From Cherax quadricarinatus (taxonomy: Eukaryota; Arthropoda; Malacostraca; Decapoda; Parastacidae): a stretch of DNA of 64,000 bases. The position numbers and the translations under genes are program-made. Below, piece after piece: positions 1-11,218 of the stretch. Position 1 is the first letter of the stretch, and each line of letters opens with the position of its first letter. The stretch covers positions 9,783,639 to 9,847,638 of the forward strand of contig NC_091357.1 of assembly GCF_038502225.1 (NCBI RefSeq), given 5' to 3'. The notes beneath the pieces were generated by a model, which worked only from the letters and a program-made list of their open reading frames with translations, did not search any database and had not been told where the DNA came from.

Positions 1-135
1 ATCTTTATACGTATGTACTTCTAAACTGTTGTATTTTGAGTACCTCTGCAAAAACAGTGATTATGTATGAGTGAGGTGAAAATGCTGAATGATGATGAAA
101 GCATTTCCTTTTTGGGGATTTTCTTTCTTTTTGTT

Positions 136-140
<5 letters not shown>
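1..140 (+). mobile_element. RTE-like retrotransposon 3' UTR fragment (left arm)
   Basis: This stretch is the reverse complement of about 226-355, so the two form an inverted repeat around a (TA)n tract. The same sequence occurs in the 3' UTR of the RTE-like copy at 38603-40131 and in the insertion at 61892-62090. It lacks the conserved GC-rich 3' core and runs directly into the TA tract. Non-coding. Confidence 0.6.

Positions 141-194
<54 letters not shown>
141..194. repeat. (TA)n microsatellite
   Basis: About 26 TA units. It sits at the centre of the inverted pair of RTE-like 3' ends. TA tracts abut the 3' ends of RTE-like copies elsewhere in the window, so it is probably a retrotransposon tail rather than an independent microsatellite. 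Confidence 0.95.
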
Positions 195-197
<3 letters not shown>

Positions 198-515
198 AAG
201 TCGGCCGTCTCCCACCGAGGCAGGGTGACCCAAAAAGAAAGAAAATTCCCAAACAGAAAATGCTTTCATCATCATTCAACACTTTCACCTCACTCATACA
301 TAATCACTGTTTTTGCAGAGGTGCTCAGAATACAACAGTTTAGAAACATATATAAAGATACAATATAAAAAGTGACCTGAAATAAATCAATATCAGGGGG
401 CCCAATTATATATGTACCATCCTATTACACATCCCACCAAACTGCCAATATCCCAAACTCCTCCTTTAAAGTGCAGGCATTGTACTTCCCATTTCCAGAA
501 CTCAAGTCAGGCTTT
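195..515 (-). mobile_element. RTE-like 3' UTR, minus orientation
   Basis: On the minus strand this contains the conserved 3' core CCTGCCTCGGTGGGAGACGG next to the TA tract, then the 3' UTR. It aligns by eye with 38630-38890, including the shared stretches near 'gtgcaggcattgtacttccc'. No coding part remains, so it is a 5'-truncated copy. Confidence 0.65.
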
Positions 516-517
516 AT

Positions 518-523
518 ATATAT

Positions 524-588
<65 letters not shown>
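518..588. repeat. (CA)n/(TA)n compound microsatellite
   Basis: A short CA run passes into about 25 TA units. It lies at the far edge of the RTE-like 3' UTR fragment. Confidence 0.9.
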
Positions 589-589
<1 letters not shown>

Positions 590-590
<1 letters not shown>

Positions 591-1261
591 TGACATAAAT
601 GCATCCACGAAGCAAGTGCTTTTAAAGCAATTAACCTACTGCGATTAGCCGGGATATTTTTACCCGTTTCCTAGGAATAAACTAAAATCCTCTACGACTT
701 AGGCCACCATGCTTCAAACGTTAGGCACCCAGAACGTGGGCATGCCACTACTAACGCTAGCACATTTGTGGCTGTGAATTACTACAGGAACTAATTTGAT
801 TCTACTTCCCTTTCGGATACCAGTCTCACGAGTAGTACTGTGAGCACCGTTGTTACACTTGTATATATACGTTAGGAGGTGTGAAACTGAAACCTGGTAA
901 GAGTTTTTGCACTCTGTCAAGATTGCCGGTCTTTTCTGTCTCACAATCAAAATGGCAGTTAAGTCTTACAAACTTCCTTTTGCATTCATTGTAAAATTAT
1001 CTTCACTTCCCTGGGTGTCTCTTAATAATTATTACGTTTTGAGGTATTTATTTTACAATATCTGACATGTGACCGCCGGGGCGATAATCACCGGAAGTAT
1101 TAACAGATGTATGTAAGAGATATATCATAGACGGAGACCAGGATAGTACATCTTGAGAATACTATCAACCAATACTTACTAGCATCTTGAAGGTTCTCCA
1201 CCCTGGCAGGAACTAGTACACCCACCTGCAGAACACTACACACCAGTACCTCAGTACCTAC
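590..1261. other. Unassigned sequence downstream of the PKD exon
   Basis: No gene, RNA or clear repeat was recognised. It is probably intron downstream of the exon at 1262-1388. A GTAAGT donor-like site reads on the minus strand at 1179-1174, but an exon ending there would need an intron of only about 36 bases or a frameshift, so I do not call one. Confidence 0.4.
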
Positions 1262-1388
1262 CTGAATCATGAAGGTGTTCTCCCCCTGGTAGCAACCAGT
1301 CGTAGTGGAGGTCGGTACCGAGGGCATGGGCGTGGAAGGTTACCACCTCCCCGACCGCTCCCAGGTAATTCTCGGGCCACAAGAACAC
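1262..1388 (-). CDS. Candidate exon encoding the start of a PKD repeat
   Basis: Seen: on the minus strand a pyrimidine-rich acceptor (TGTTCTCTTCGCCAG, AG at 1390-1389) precedes 127 bases with one frame open to the donor CAG|GTAGGT (GT at 1261-1260). The frame contains AVGEVVTFHAH and LHYDWLLPGG. Known: PKD repeats begin with a G-x-x-V-x-F strand and carry a Y-x-W core. Inferred: this is the first half of a PKD repeat in a large extracellular protein, possibly polycystin-1-like. It would splice in phase 0 from 58868-58987 and leaves in phase 1. The GC content is higher than the flanks. The usual FGDG after the tryptophan is not present (LLPGG instead). Alternative: another frame is open from 1327 to 1100 but has a stop inside the exon. 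Confidence 0.5.
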
Positions 1389-1904
1389 CTGGCGAAGAGA
1401 ACACTAGTTTAGCATCAATGTGGATACAGCAGCGTACTACTGACAACTCTGAAGAAAAAAACCGGGTGCCGATAAAATTAGGTTGCAACTCACTTTGAGA
1501 GTCTGAAACTACAAGAATTGTGGAGGCACATATGGCTACAGTATAGATAATAGCAGCGAAAGAGCATACATGCTGCTGTGAAAATTCTGGTAGTGTGTGA
1601 CAGTGGCTTTGGTTTACACCACACTGCCGAAATCATCACCCCCGTCTTAATAGGTACCAGTATGTCTTTACTTTACATATGGATAGCTAGAAACAGAACA
1701 GCTGATAGTTTATGCTCATCTAACAACTTTTTTTCTTCAATTGTTCAGAGATCTAATTCCATACCCCCATTATTTGGTTCCTATACCCCTAAGGGGTATG
1801 GATAACCCCGGTTAAGAACCCCTGGGCTACACAATCACGATAAAAAAAGCCAAGTGTCCCGCTAAGATGGAAAATTTGGAAAACATTTATATACACGACA
1901 GTGC

Positions 1905-1985
1905 TAAATTGATTTGATAAAGCTCTGCATAGAGCAAAACGCTGTCCCAACAAAAGTTTGCTCTGCACTCTTCCTTCCTTCACAG
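1905..1985 (+). ncRNA. Hammerhead-like hairpin, GCTCT family, with flank
   Basis: TTGATAA is followed by A, then the stem GCTCT/AGAGC with a short loop, then AAAACG (one change from GAAAC). The arrangement matches the hammerhead-like units elsewhere in the window. The stem sequence differs but pairing is kept. Relatives are at 19625-19720 (minus) and 20495-20545. Confidence 0.35.
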
Positions 1986-1988
1986 CAA

Positions 1989-2066
1989 GAGCCTGGTTGA
2001 TATGTCAATTAGGAGGGAACTCTGGCCTCAGGCAGACTGCTGCGAAAGGAAAACTCTCGAAACCTG
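1989..2066 (+). mobile_element. Decayed CR1-like 3'-end fragment
   Basis: Contains 'gcctggttgat' and 'ggcctcagg', echoing the conserved C-terminal coding end of the CR1-like copies at 10438-10745 and 49617-51092. Strongly mutated. Confidence 0.35.
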
Positions 2067-2940
2067 TCAAAGGAATGTCTAACTGCATCAAAAGTTATTA
2101 AATCAACCTTGAATTCCACATCAGGTATAGAAATGAATCAGGAAATTATTGTACATTCCCTCTTACTAAAACAAGTACGTGATTTAATAAGCATTTCTCC
2201 ATAGTGATGTTTTCAATGTTACCAGTGCCAGATTTTTCTACATACAAATGCGTCTGCACCTGTAATGTTATTCCTGAATAAACGGAATTATACGAGAATT
2301 CCGAGCAAATTTTTTTACTTTTTTTCCACTTACAAATGTTTGACTGATGCATATTTAAGGTCAAACTCACTCGGCTAAAATGAAGCCAGCCATGTTACTT
2401 ATTTAGGAGCTTAATTATGAATCATCAGAACATTTCATAAGCGACTATGGATGAACATCCACCAGGCGAACACACGAATAATACAGCCAGAGCTTTTGTT
2501 GCGAGGCAATGGAGCCGGAAGAACAAAGAGGGGGGGCACATGTGTACGAGTGCACAGTCTAAGCTTAAGACAAATAAATCGCAGAGATGTCATGAAATAT
2601 TTCTTCAGCTTTGGGTAATGAAAGAGTGGGATGAAATGAAGTGACGAAGGCAGACAACATGCACAGATTTAAGATTAGGTATGACAGGGCATAATGCGAA
2701 TTGGCTTTTTTCATTACCCGTCTCTCCTCACACCAAGATTAGTATCAGGAGGCACTGGGTTGTTTCCTGACGAATAAAACACTACCTCCACCACCTCCAG
2801 CAACAGAGGCTTGGAAGGAATAGTTACGGCCAGCTGAGAGGCCGGGCCTTGAGCTGGAATTCAACTCCCCAAGATCTCAAATCGTTCATCACACACGTGC
2901 CAGCCAGGCTGATACAAACTTTAAAACCGTCCATTAAATG
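2067..2940. other. Unassigned sequence
   Basis: No gene or recognised repeat was seen. The open frames are short and have no family motif. Confidence 0.4.
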
Positions 2941-2956
2941 ATGTTGGCCAGAGTTC

Positions 2957-3125
2957 GAGCAGCTGACAGAGCCCTGGTGTAAGAGCAGCTGACAGAGCCC
3001 TGGTGTAAGAGCAGCTGACAGAGCCCTGGCGTAAGAGCAGCTGACAGAGCCCTGGCGTAAGAGCAGCTGACAGAGCCCTGGCGTAAGAGCAGCTGACAGA
3101 GCCCTAGAGTGATAGCAGCTAACAG
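2957..3125. repeat. 26-bp tandem repeat (about 6 copies)
   Basis: The unit begins GAGCAGCTGACAGAGCCC and continues TGGYGTAA. Copies are nearly identical except the last, which has drifted. The antisense open frame (LCQLLLRQGS-like repeats) results from the repeat. Confidence 0.9.
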
Positions 3126-3334
3126 AGCCGTGGAGGCTGTCTGGGCCAGGAAGCGAGGCGGGTGAGGCAGAACCATTGGTCGCCGACCATTAAGACAAAA
3201 GATCAGAGGCGAGGGATCATGGAGGAGGTTTTTCTTGTTAGTCCGTAATGGCCTGCCATTTCGTGGAGTAGTTGCTCGAGTTTTAACAGCAGCCGCCGCT
3301 AACAAGCGTTACACGCCTCGCCCCTCCAGAATCC

Positions 3335-3740
3335 TCAAGACAAGGAGGGAGCAGAGGGCAGGGAGGGACAAGAGAGCAGGGAGGGACAAGAGAGCAGGGA
3401 GGAACAAGAGGGCAGGCAGGAACAATAGGGCAGGCAGGGACAATAAGGCAGGCAGGAAGGTAGAAAACGGTAGGAGGGGAGGCAGTGCATGAAGGAAGGG
3501 GGAAAGGGAGGGAGGGCAGGAAGGAAAGCAGATAAACAGAAAGGAAGCAGGAGGGAGGTAGAGAGGGAGGGAAGGGTGCAGGGAAAGAAGTAGAAGGGAA
3601 AAGGGCAGGAAAGTAAGCAAGGAGTAAGACCGGGAAGAGGACGGAGTGAAACCAGGAAGGTGGCAAGGAGTGAGAAACAGGGAGGAAGGCAAGGAGTGAG
3701 AGACAGGGTGAGAGGGAGGGAGGTAGGGAGTGAAGGAAGC
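3335..3740. repeat. Purine-rich GGGA/AGGAAGG tract
   Basis: About 400 bases almost entirely A and G on the plus strand, with local GGGACAAGAGAGCAG-type repetition. The long open frames on both strands are low-complexity artefacts. Confidence 0.85.
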
Positions 3741-3942
3741 AGTCTTGGGATAAAGCTAGAGGTGATTAAACTTGTAGTGGCAACAAAAAAAAAATCAGCT
3801 TGCCTCAAACACTCAAGACGAAATTCCAGACTATGGAGCAAAACTCTTCTCCAGGCTGAGGGACTGACCACCTCAAAACTACGTCAAGAGTGATAGACTG
3901 ATTACATTGTCTTCACATTTCTATTGCTTCTGGTGTCTCTGT

Positions 3943-4015
3943 ACTCGACTGAAGCCTACTGTGTAGGCGAAACGCTTCCGAAAAAAGATACCTAACTTTG
4001 CAGCTATTACATGTC
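3943..4015 (+). mobile_element. Hammerhead-like/PLE-related tail fragment
   Basis: Contains CGACTGAAGCCTAC, GTAGGCGAAACG and 'gatacctaact' in the order found in the 5837-5905 and 52184-52260 units. The core has lost AGA before the stem, so it is probably inactive. Confidence 0.5.
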
Positions 4016-5289
4016 AACACGATGATTAGCACACGAGCCAGGGTAGACAGATACCACCTGAGGTGGCAATTTTTGTCTTTTAATCATTGAGAAGATCTAT
4101 ATTCATATAAAAGTCATAGCACCTGTGGAATATGACATCAGGTTTGATCTAAAGAAGGGAAAGATAAGTCCAGTTCCCCTGATCAAGAGCCTCTCACCGG
4201 CATCAAGGAGGTAACAAAGCCTTTCACCTACCATTTAGTTTGTAGGACCCATGTAAGAATTGTACAGTAAATTATAACCTTTTCCAAGAAGCATAGGATA
4301 TGTACACCGTGAGGTGTGTCTCAGGCTATGTACACAGAGATGACTTTAGTCCATACTTTAGGGATTAAAGTATTCTTTACTGTCGGTGAACAGGTAACCT
4401 GCACAGCTTTAGTGGCGCTCGTGTAGTCGGTAGGCTTTAAATAAAATTAACCATTAAACCAAAGGAGCAGATCAGCTACATATTCAACACTACATATTGC
4501 TGGTGCCTGCGACCATGACCCCCCCCCCCTGTTGTTTAAGTCAACAGCGGTCCAGAATTACGACCATGTTATATTTGTGCAAACACCTGCTGCAGTACGG
4601 TGACACTTGATACAATCACCTGCTCCAGTAGGGTGACCACTTTATTCTGGCCTATACTTGAATTCTTTTCACAGAGTCTATGTTACTTGTTGCTCTTACT
4701 ACTGAAGAGATATAAAAAACATAAGAGGTCAGGATTATTACTGAAATTATTATTATTGATTTTTGTATTATTCTTGATAATTATTATTATTGATATTGCT
4801 ATTACTGATTTATTAGTCTTGATATTATAATTATTGATATTATTATTATTATCAGCATCTTCTCAAAAGAGCCCCTACAGGCAGTACTTTAAAACAGCCT
4901 CAGCAACAAACGCAAACACTCTCTGCTCCTCCTCTACTCTCCATCCAAAAACAAAAAAAAAAATCCCGGTGTTTGAAATTCGTGAGCCTGTAGTTTGTTT
5001 TTGTAATACAGCTTGCAGGATAAACACAATGGAGCCAAAAGGAGTTTTAACAAGACCATTCGTCTCTGGAGAGGTTGCCCACTGACAGCGCCGATGGTAT
5101 AGCTGGTGATGCGTGCTAAATGCAAATTGATTGCGTTGAGAATTACGAGCTTGCGTAACAAATACGGTGATTAACACAGACTAGTATGTGAGAAACACAC
5201 GTATGCCTTGATCAAGACAGTAAGGAGACGTTTCTCCCACCAGGGGATTCTTCAGCGCAGTGACGATGGGCATCTTCACACTAGTAATA
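4016..5289. other. Unassigned, with AT-rich ATT-type stretch
   Basis: No gene recognised. 4740-4860 is a degenerate (ATT)n region. 4189-4210 resembles the CTCACC-GGCATCAAGGA part of the GCGCTAAACCC retroposon family. Confidence 0.4.
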
Positions 5290-5402
5290 ATGGTGGAATT
5301 ACCGACAAAATGTTAAGTAAATGGACACAGATGCAACTAATGTGATATTTTAATGTGGCAATAAAATGTCGCATTAGTTACATCTGTCCATTTACCTAAC
5401 AT
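5290..5402. mobile_element. Short fold-back element, GGTAA-tail family
   Basis: Two arms (around 5313-5345 and 5360-5400) are inverted copies containing GTTAAGTAAATGGACACAGA and its complement. The left end reads GGAATTACCGACA, matching the terminal hairpin type of the 59986-60173 element. No target duplication was found. Confidence 0.5.
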
Positions 5403-5552
5403 ATATTCACGCTCCATTGATAATAACTTATAAGTTCTCAAAAAATTAACTTAAAAAAATATTACAAAGATAGGGCACCAAATTTAATTTAAAATTTCCA
5501 GCATAAATCCCATTTATTAATTATATTAAACAATTTTTTTTGTATGTAGTTA

Positions 5553-5776
5553 ATGGTGAACGCCTCTTCTGGTCGTCTTCAAACCTTAACGTTGGTGAAT
5601 CGTATTCAGAAAAAGATTTGGAATTAGAGGTGCCAATTTTAGTGAAATTTGGAAAATTGAAATACTGTGTTTCATGTGATAATTTGAGTGGCTCATCCGA
5701 TCAGCTTCGAATCTTCTACGCCGATAACTTGGGGTATGATACATACTTTGCAAAAGGTTGGGATCTTTATGGTTGA
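5553..5776 (+). CDS. Exon-like open frame of unknown function
   Basis: A T-rich stretch ending GTATGTAG, like a splice acceptor, precedes a 74-codon open frame to a TGA at 5774-5776. The protein is mixed-composition rather than low-complexity (for example LFWSSSNLNVGESYSEKDLE and YCVSCDNLSG). I do not recognise the family. A hammerhead-like fold-back begins directly after the stop. It could be a terminal exon on the plus strand or a fragment of an unknown transposon. Confidence 0.25.
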
Positions 5777-5905
5777 AGCGTTTCGCCTACACAGTAGGCT
5801 TCTTCAGTTAAATACAGAGGCAGCCTCTGTATCTGACTGAAGAAGCCTACTGTGTAGGCGAAACGTTTCCATAATAAAGATATCCAACTGTTGCGCATCT
5901 GTCTT
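5777..5905. mobile_element. Hammerhead-like fold-back pair
   Basis: Two copies of the CTGAAGA-A-GCCTAC-TGT-GTAGGC-GAAAC unit face away from each other: minus at 5778-5809 and plus at 5837-5870. A short palindrome (GAGGCAGCCTC) joins them. The right copy continues into the usual tail AATAAAGATATCCAACTG. The left copy is cut right after GAAACGC. Confidence 0.7.
5837..5872 (+). ncRNA. Hammerhead-ribozyme-like core
   Basis: CTGAAGA fits the hammerhead CUGANGA core. GCCTAC-TGT-GTAGGC would be stem II and GAAAC the second core strand, followed by ACGT (minimal stem III). One extra A between CTGAAGA and stem II is not canonical. Activity is untested. Confidence 0.4.
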
Positions 5906-6805
5906 AACCATCAACTATTAACCATTTTCAACATATTCCTTTTGCGTCCACAGTGTTGATAGCTGCATAAAAAACTTAAGCCGCACTCTGTACTATTCAT
6001 TTTGCGTCCACAAAAGAGAGGGCTTGGCTTACAGAATACGCAGACACCTACTTCGGGATCGCGCAACGACCGAAACATCTATTTTCATGTGCATCCGATA
6101 TGCATGGTGCGGAGGGCAGCGCAAGAGTACATAGAAAGCCTAGAAACTCAACCTACCCTAAAATTATATTTTAATTTCCTTTCTAGATTATCTAAAGGCA
6201 ATGTAACACGAGCAGTATGTTTTGCTTATGAAGACATAATTGTTTTTGTATTATCTGACTCTGTATGCTTTATTTATTTATTGTAACGTGTATTTTAAAT
6301 AAAACAAAAAAAAATTCCTTTCTAGTTGCTCAAGGTCGATTTATTAACGCTTCAGATGAAGTTATAAATATGATTTTCTTCATTTTAAGGTAAGTTACTC
6401 TTTTGTTACGATGAATTAAATCACGATACATACTCGTACACCTATCACAACTAAGCAGAGTTGAAACTGAAGAATTAGACACATGAGCAACATCTCGGTA
6501 TCTATGATTAAGCCACTGGATGGCGAATCGTCTACATATAAAGATACTCAGATGTTGCGTCTAATTCTTAATTTTGTAGGTACTGTATACCATTCTTGTA
6601 CGAATTTGAAACTCAACTAAGCAAAATTGACTCCCTTAATTCATCCTCCCCCTTCATTGTAATTCATGCTACAGGTAATTTAGATGTTTCTCCCTCTCGC
6701 CTCACTGTGCCAGGATGCTGCTGGCAGAGCGTAAATATTTTGTACTAATGTGCTTTTGCATGTACATATTTCCTGATTAAAATATTCAGGAAACATATTT
6801 TTGTG
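5906..6805. other. Unassigned, with a 60-bp partial duplication
   Basis: The phrase TTTTGCGTCCACA occurs at about 5940 and again at about 6000. No gene recognised. Confidence 0.4.
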
Positions 6806-6810
6806 AAAGA

Positions 6811-6936
6811 AGAGGGAGGGAGGGAGGGAGGGAGGGAGGGAGAGGGAGAGGGAGAGGGAGAGGGAGAGGGAGAGGGAGAGGGAGAGGGAGAGGGAGAGGG
6901 AGAGAGGGAGAGAGGGAGAGAGGGAGAGAGGGAGTT
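6811..6936. repeat. (GGGA)n/(GGGAGA)n tract
   Basis: Pure GGGA units pass into GGGAGA and GGGAGAGA units. Low-complexity Ser/Pro/Leu frames on the minus strand are artefacts. Confidence 0.95.
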
Positions 6937-7437
6937 GGGGTTGCAAGATCCTGTACGAGGCACAAGTACGCTCACACCTTGAGTATGCTCCACTTTCTTG
7001 GTTTGCCTGCCCCCCCCCCTCATCTGCGACTGCTTGACAGAGTAGAGAACAGAGCAAGACGTCTCATCACTCGCCTGGAACCATCCTGGATAGATCTGTC
7101 ATTTCAGCAGAGCCTTCAACATAGGAGGGATGTGGGTGGCCTTACTGTTATGTACAAGGCCAATATTGTCAAAATACAACACTTGGATCCACCTCGAGGA
7201 CAGCGTGAAACAAGCTTTTATGCCACAAGACGGGCAGAAAGCAACAACTTCACTCTGGATGTACCCTTCTCCAGAACATCACTCCTTCTGAGATCATACA
7301 TACCCAGGATGACTCGAGTATGGAACATATTCGTACAGCATAATGATGTCAACGAGATAAAGTCAGTTGATCAAATGAAAATGCTGGCCCACAGATGGCT
7401 CCAACTTCATCCTGTTCTCTACTTGTATGTCTCATAA
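6937..7437 (+). pseudogene. Non-LTR retrotransposon RT C-terminal fragment
   Basis: From about 7026 an open frame of about 137 codons reads LLDRVENRARRLITRLEPSW and ends with MKMLAHRWLQLHP before a stop. This layout (names-and-faces 'RVENRARRL', then 'YIPRMTRVWN') is that of the post-RT C-terminal region of Jockey/CR1-type elements. There is no RT core, so it is a 5'-truncated copy. It is followed by a short UTR and then the (GA)n tract. Confidence 0.5.
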
Positions 7438-7554
7438 CAATAAAAATGCTCTCAAATGAGCTGATGTTGGTAACAGTTCTTAGGAAGTTAGGAATCCATA
7501 ACCAGTAAATAGCTGTCAATAAAGCTAGGGATCCTTAACCTTGATAAACTCTGT

Positions 7555-7557
<3 letters not shown>

Positions 7558-7639
<82 letters not shown>
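7558..7639. repeat. (GA)n microsatellite
   Basis: About 40 GA units, near perfect. Confidence 0.97.
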
Positions 7640-7641
<2 letters not shown>

Positions 7642-8300
7642 ATTAAGATGAGAGCAAGAAACGACATATAAAGTGAGGGTAGGAGACAGAATGGAAATAA
7701 CAAGGGGAGAACAAAGGAGAGCGAGGGAGATTGTGGGTGAAGGAAGAGATTAAATAAGGTGAAGGAAGAGGATAAAGGAGGGTTCGAGACGGTGAGAAAG
7801 AGGGAAAAGGTAAGGGAAAAGATGGAAAGATAATGCAAGAATGTGAGAGGATGGGAGAGTGAGGAAAGGAAAAATGCAAGGTGATGAGAAAGGGAAAATG
7901 CATGAGAAATGAAGAGAAGAAGGAAGACTGGGGAGTAAACGGAGAGAGAGAGTAGGGATGAACAGAGGTGATAGGAGGGAGTATGTGGGAAAGACACACG
8001 AAAGGACTTGGGAGTTCACACCCAGGTTACATGCTGAGAACTATCCACGATAACTAAATTTATTATTATCTAAGCGTATGAGTCAAGGGTAGAAAAGTAG
8101 AAGGCTCCTTCCCAACTCTTCATTCCCTTCGGTCACTGCCTGCACGAAAATGGTGAGTAGAGATGTAAGGACTAGAATAGAAGTGAAAGGGAGAAATGGG
8201 AGAGGGGTGAGGGAACAGAGGGGTCTAAGGGAAAGATAGATGAGAGACAGAGGGGAAAGAAATATGAAGGGGAATGAAGAGGGGATGAGGGACGGAGAGA
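7640..8300. repeat. Purine-rich degenerate tract
   Basis: About 650 bases dominated by GAGAGG/GGAAGA words on the plus strand, probably expanded from the adjacent GA tract. Long Ser/Leu-rich frames on the minus strand are not genes. Confidence 0.7.
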
Positions 8301-8512
8301 TTAGGCAGAGGACGAAAATCCATAAAGCAACCGAGATAAAATGTGTTATTTTGTTTACCGAGATGAAAGTCCTGCATTAACCTAACTACCAAACACACAC
8401 ATACGCGAGTACATGTACGTGAGTACACAAAAGCAAGACTTTACCAAAACTCCTAAAAATGCAAAGAGCTTAGTATTCCACATGGGATTATATTCTGGCT
8501 CGCCCTCCAAGG

Positions 8513-8800
8513 AATTAAATAGGCTATCTGGAGTCTACCTAGGGGGTGCTCCAAGGGTCATCGCCCCCGCGGTCCAGTCCTTTGACCAGGCTTTCCAGTG
8601 GATCAGGGACTGATTAACTATAACACTCTTGAATCTATAATCCTGAGAAAAGTGGATCACTACCTCGTCCATGATGGCTATGTAGGCTTATGGGTCACTA
8701 ACAGCAACAGAATGGTTGTTCAAACAATTGAAGAAAGAGGAAGCCTGGCTTCAGAAAGGGATGCTAAGGAAGAACACTCGAAACCAATCACAAGTATGTC
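8513..8800. mobile_element. CR1-like 3'-end fragments in opposite orientations
   Basis: 8515-8612 reads as the minus-oriented 3' end ('gtctacctagggggtgctcc', then CGCCCCCGCGG, then 'gaccaggc'). 8665-8770 reads as a plus-oriented C-terminal coding relic ('actaacagcaacag', 'gaagcctggcttcag'). Both match the ends of the copies at 43640-44460 and 49590-51092. Confidence 0.5.
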
Positions 8801-8919
8801 AAGGGTATTTATCAGTGACGAGCTTGAAGGAAATAATCATTAAAACTGTGGGTTAAAAAGTTTACATGCAAAAATAAAAAAAAAACGCTATCAGTTCATT
8901 TTATTTAGGCAAAATAACG

Positions 8920-9032
8920 CTAGCAAGCCAGGTCAAATAATGCGAGTCTGGTTAAACAATGTGAGCCAGGTCAAACAATGCGAGCCAGATCAATGCGAGT
9001 CAGGTCAAACAATGTGAGCCAGGTCCAATAAG
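8920..9032. repeat. 19-bp tandem repeat
   Basis: Five to six copies of GCGAGCCAGGTCAAACAAT with scattered changes and one truncated copy. Confidence 0.85.
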
Positions 9033-9600
9033 CTATCGATACTCTTACCAGGTACACACAATCTTCAGAGATAACGGAGAGGAAAGAGCTTCACTTCCTG
9101 AAATTAGTCGAGCTTGTGTAAAATGTCGAGAAGAGTAGATAAGGAGAAGGAGGAGGAGGAGAAGAAAAATAGACGAGAAGAAACTGAATAAGGCAGACGA
9201 GGACGGAAGAGAAGAAAGGGAAAAGGTGGTGATGATAAACTAAAGACAGAAGAATAGTAGGATGAGAAAGAAGCGGCAGAGGATGAAGCAAGGATGAGAA
9301 GTGAAAAGGAAAAGTAGAGAAAGAGTATACATACAGTGAATTTCCGGAGAGGTTACATCAAGATATAAATATATAAATCTTTCCCACCTTACCCTCCACT
9401 ACCCTCGGTTCACACAACCTCCCGTTCAAAACAAGAAACGTAAAGCAACATTGAAAAAAAAACAACTACGAGGAAATGTAACAGGATATATCATACATGG
9501 CAAGGGTTTAACACCATACAATATATGAACAAGGATATTCACGAGCACAAGCACACAAGATGAGCCTCTGGCACCAGTAACACTGTCACACCACGGTGAT
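9033..9600. other. Unassigned, partly purine-rich
   Basis: 9110-9320 is AG-rich on the plus strand. No gene recognised. Confidence 0.4.
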
Positions 9601-9602
9601 AA

Positions 9603-9603
<1 letters not shown>

Positions 9604-9641
<38 letters not shown>
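9604..9641. repeat. (AC)n microsatellite
   Basis: About 18 AC units. Confidence 0.97.
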
Positions 9642-9642
<1 letters not shown>

Positions 9643-9754
9643 CGTGGGGCGAAACAACATTATGCTGGATGACACAGCATGGAGGAAGGAGATGACTAGC
9701 TAGACCAGTCGAACAAAAACAGGAAGTTTTCAACACAGCAAAAATCTAGCCTTT

Positions 9755-9930
9755 CTTTTTTAGGTATCCCTTAAGGGGTACCTTTAAGAGATTGCCTGAA
9801 TTGTTTTTTTCGTACTCCAACTTTTCGATTTCATTTCGCTTATTACTCGAGAACGCCTCGTCCCATCGACTTCAAATTTTCAACACTTGTGTTATATAAC
9901 GAGGACCAGATTCCTGGAACATTAGTCATG
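9755..9930 (+). repeat. Dispersed repeat shared with 41040-43370
   Basis: Contains 'actcgagaacgcctcgtccc' then 'gacttcaaattttcaacact', matching 41072-41115 and weaker units near 42560, 42700 and 42920. The family is unknown. Confidence 0.5.
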
Positions 9931-10437
9931 TTCATGTGCCTTATAGTCAAGGATGTTAAACCCATTCCCATCCTCCTGAAATGGCTCGCTTTAACCCAGA
10001 TGTCAGGAATCTGTCTTAAAGAGGAAAAAAAAGTTGCTGACAGATATGGCATGAATAAGACACTGGTAGAAGAGCAATCCTCTAGTCTATTAGGCCAACG
10101 TATCGATCTGTATGTCTTGAAGAGCTCACCTGCGAGAGAAACGTCGTGATTTTGTATTACGGCTACACCACCTCTTGAACAATTCCAAGTCTCTTCAAAC
10201 ACAGACCCACATATGAGCAAACTGCGTCAACACCTGCTCTTCCTCTTAGTTGTGCCGCCTGGGCGGCTACTTTATTGTGCACCGTGCTCATCCTGCCAGA
10301 GGTTGTGCAAACAATGAATTACAGTAACAAAAGTCACAATGGATCGTTTCCTCTCATCCAGTCAGCAATTCTTGTCTAAAAGGGATCATGACCTTTCCTA
10401 GAGAACAGAAAAGGAAGGTATTCCTCGTGATATCCAA

Positions 10438-10745
10438 CACATACCCCGAATGAAAAGCAGAGGCGCCACAAGTACACTAAAAGAAAACACAGTAAGTGTC
10501 CGTAGCCCAAAACCGTTCATCAGCCTCCCACCAGGCATAAAGGGAATTACTAATAGACCCTTGGCTGCCTTGAAGAGGGAGCTGGACAGATCCCTAAAGT
10601 CAGTACCGGATCAGCCAGGCTGTGGTTTGTACTTTGGACTATGCACGGCCAGCAGCAACAGACTGGTTGATCAGGCCCTGATGCACCGAGAGGCCTGGTC
10701 AAGTACTGGGCCGCGGGGGCGTTAACCCCAGAAACACCCTCCAGA
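10438..10745 (+). pseudogene. CR1-like retrotransposon, C-terminal fragment
   Basis: A 91-codon frame (10450-10725) matches the last part of the RT protein at 49617-51092, including MKSRGATSTL, ITNRPLAALKRELD and VPDQPGCG, and ends GPRGR-stop. The 3' UTR with CTCCAG repeats follows. It is 5'-truncated just before MKSRG, typical of incomplete reverse transcription. Confidence 0.7.
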
Positions 10746-11218
10746 TAGACAGGCATACTAGAGGTATACATTATTCCTCACAGGGAGGTATTCCTTCGAG
10801 GTGTTCCTTAATTAGTCAATACACCGGGCAGCTCCATAACCCAGGTCAGTAAAGAGAGCTAAGTGTTCTACTACGTATAAAAACATGTCTAGAGTGATCT
10901 TGTGTTATCAAGGCCACAACTTGTCACACAGGTTACAACGAAACCATTAAAAAGCTCTTGATTAAGAAGCCACTCAGTGGTTCATTATATGACTAAGACC
11001 CACCTAACCTGATTTTTCCCTGGCGAAAAATTAACATACACCGAGAGATGTCTATCTCTCAGTTTATATATACAGGCATATGTCTTCCAATTTATATACA
11101 GAGATGTATATCTCTGTATATAAATAGTTTTTAAATATCGGGCTAAAGACTAAAGTATTTTTTACATTAACTTATATTTGAAACCTGCAATATGAACAAA
11201 CTGAGTGACATTATGGTA

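Noticed and set aside
1180..1225. Extra 46-bp exon downstream of the PKD exon
   Set aside because: The intron to the previous exon would be only 36 bases.
1100..1327. 75-codon minus frame beside the PKD exon
   Set aside because: It starts inside the exon in another frame that has a stop within the exon and would read through the donor.
3283..3871. Several 120-178-codon minus frames
   Set aside because: All are translations of a purine-rich tract (Ser/Pro/Leu runs).
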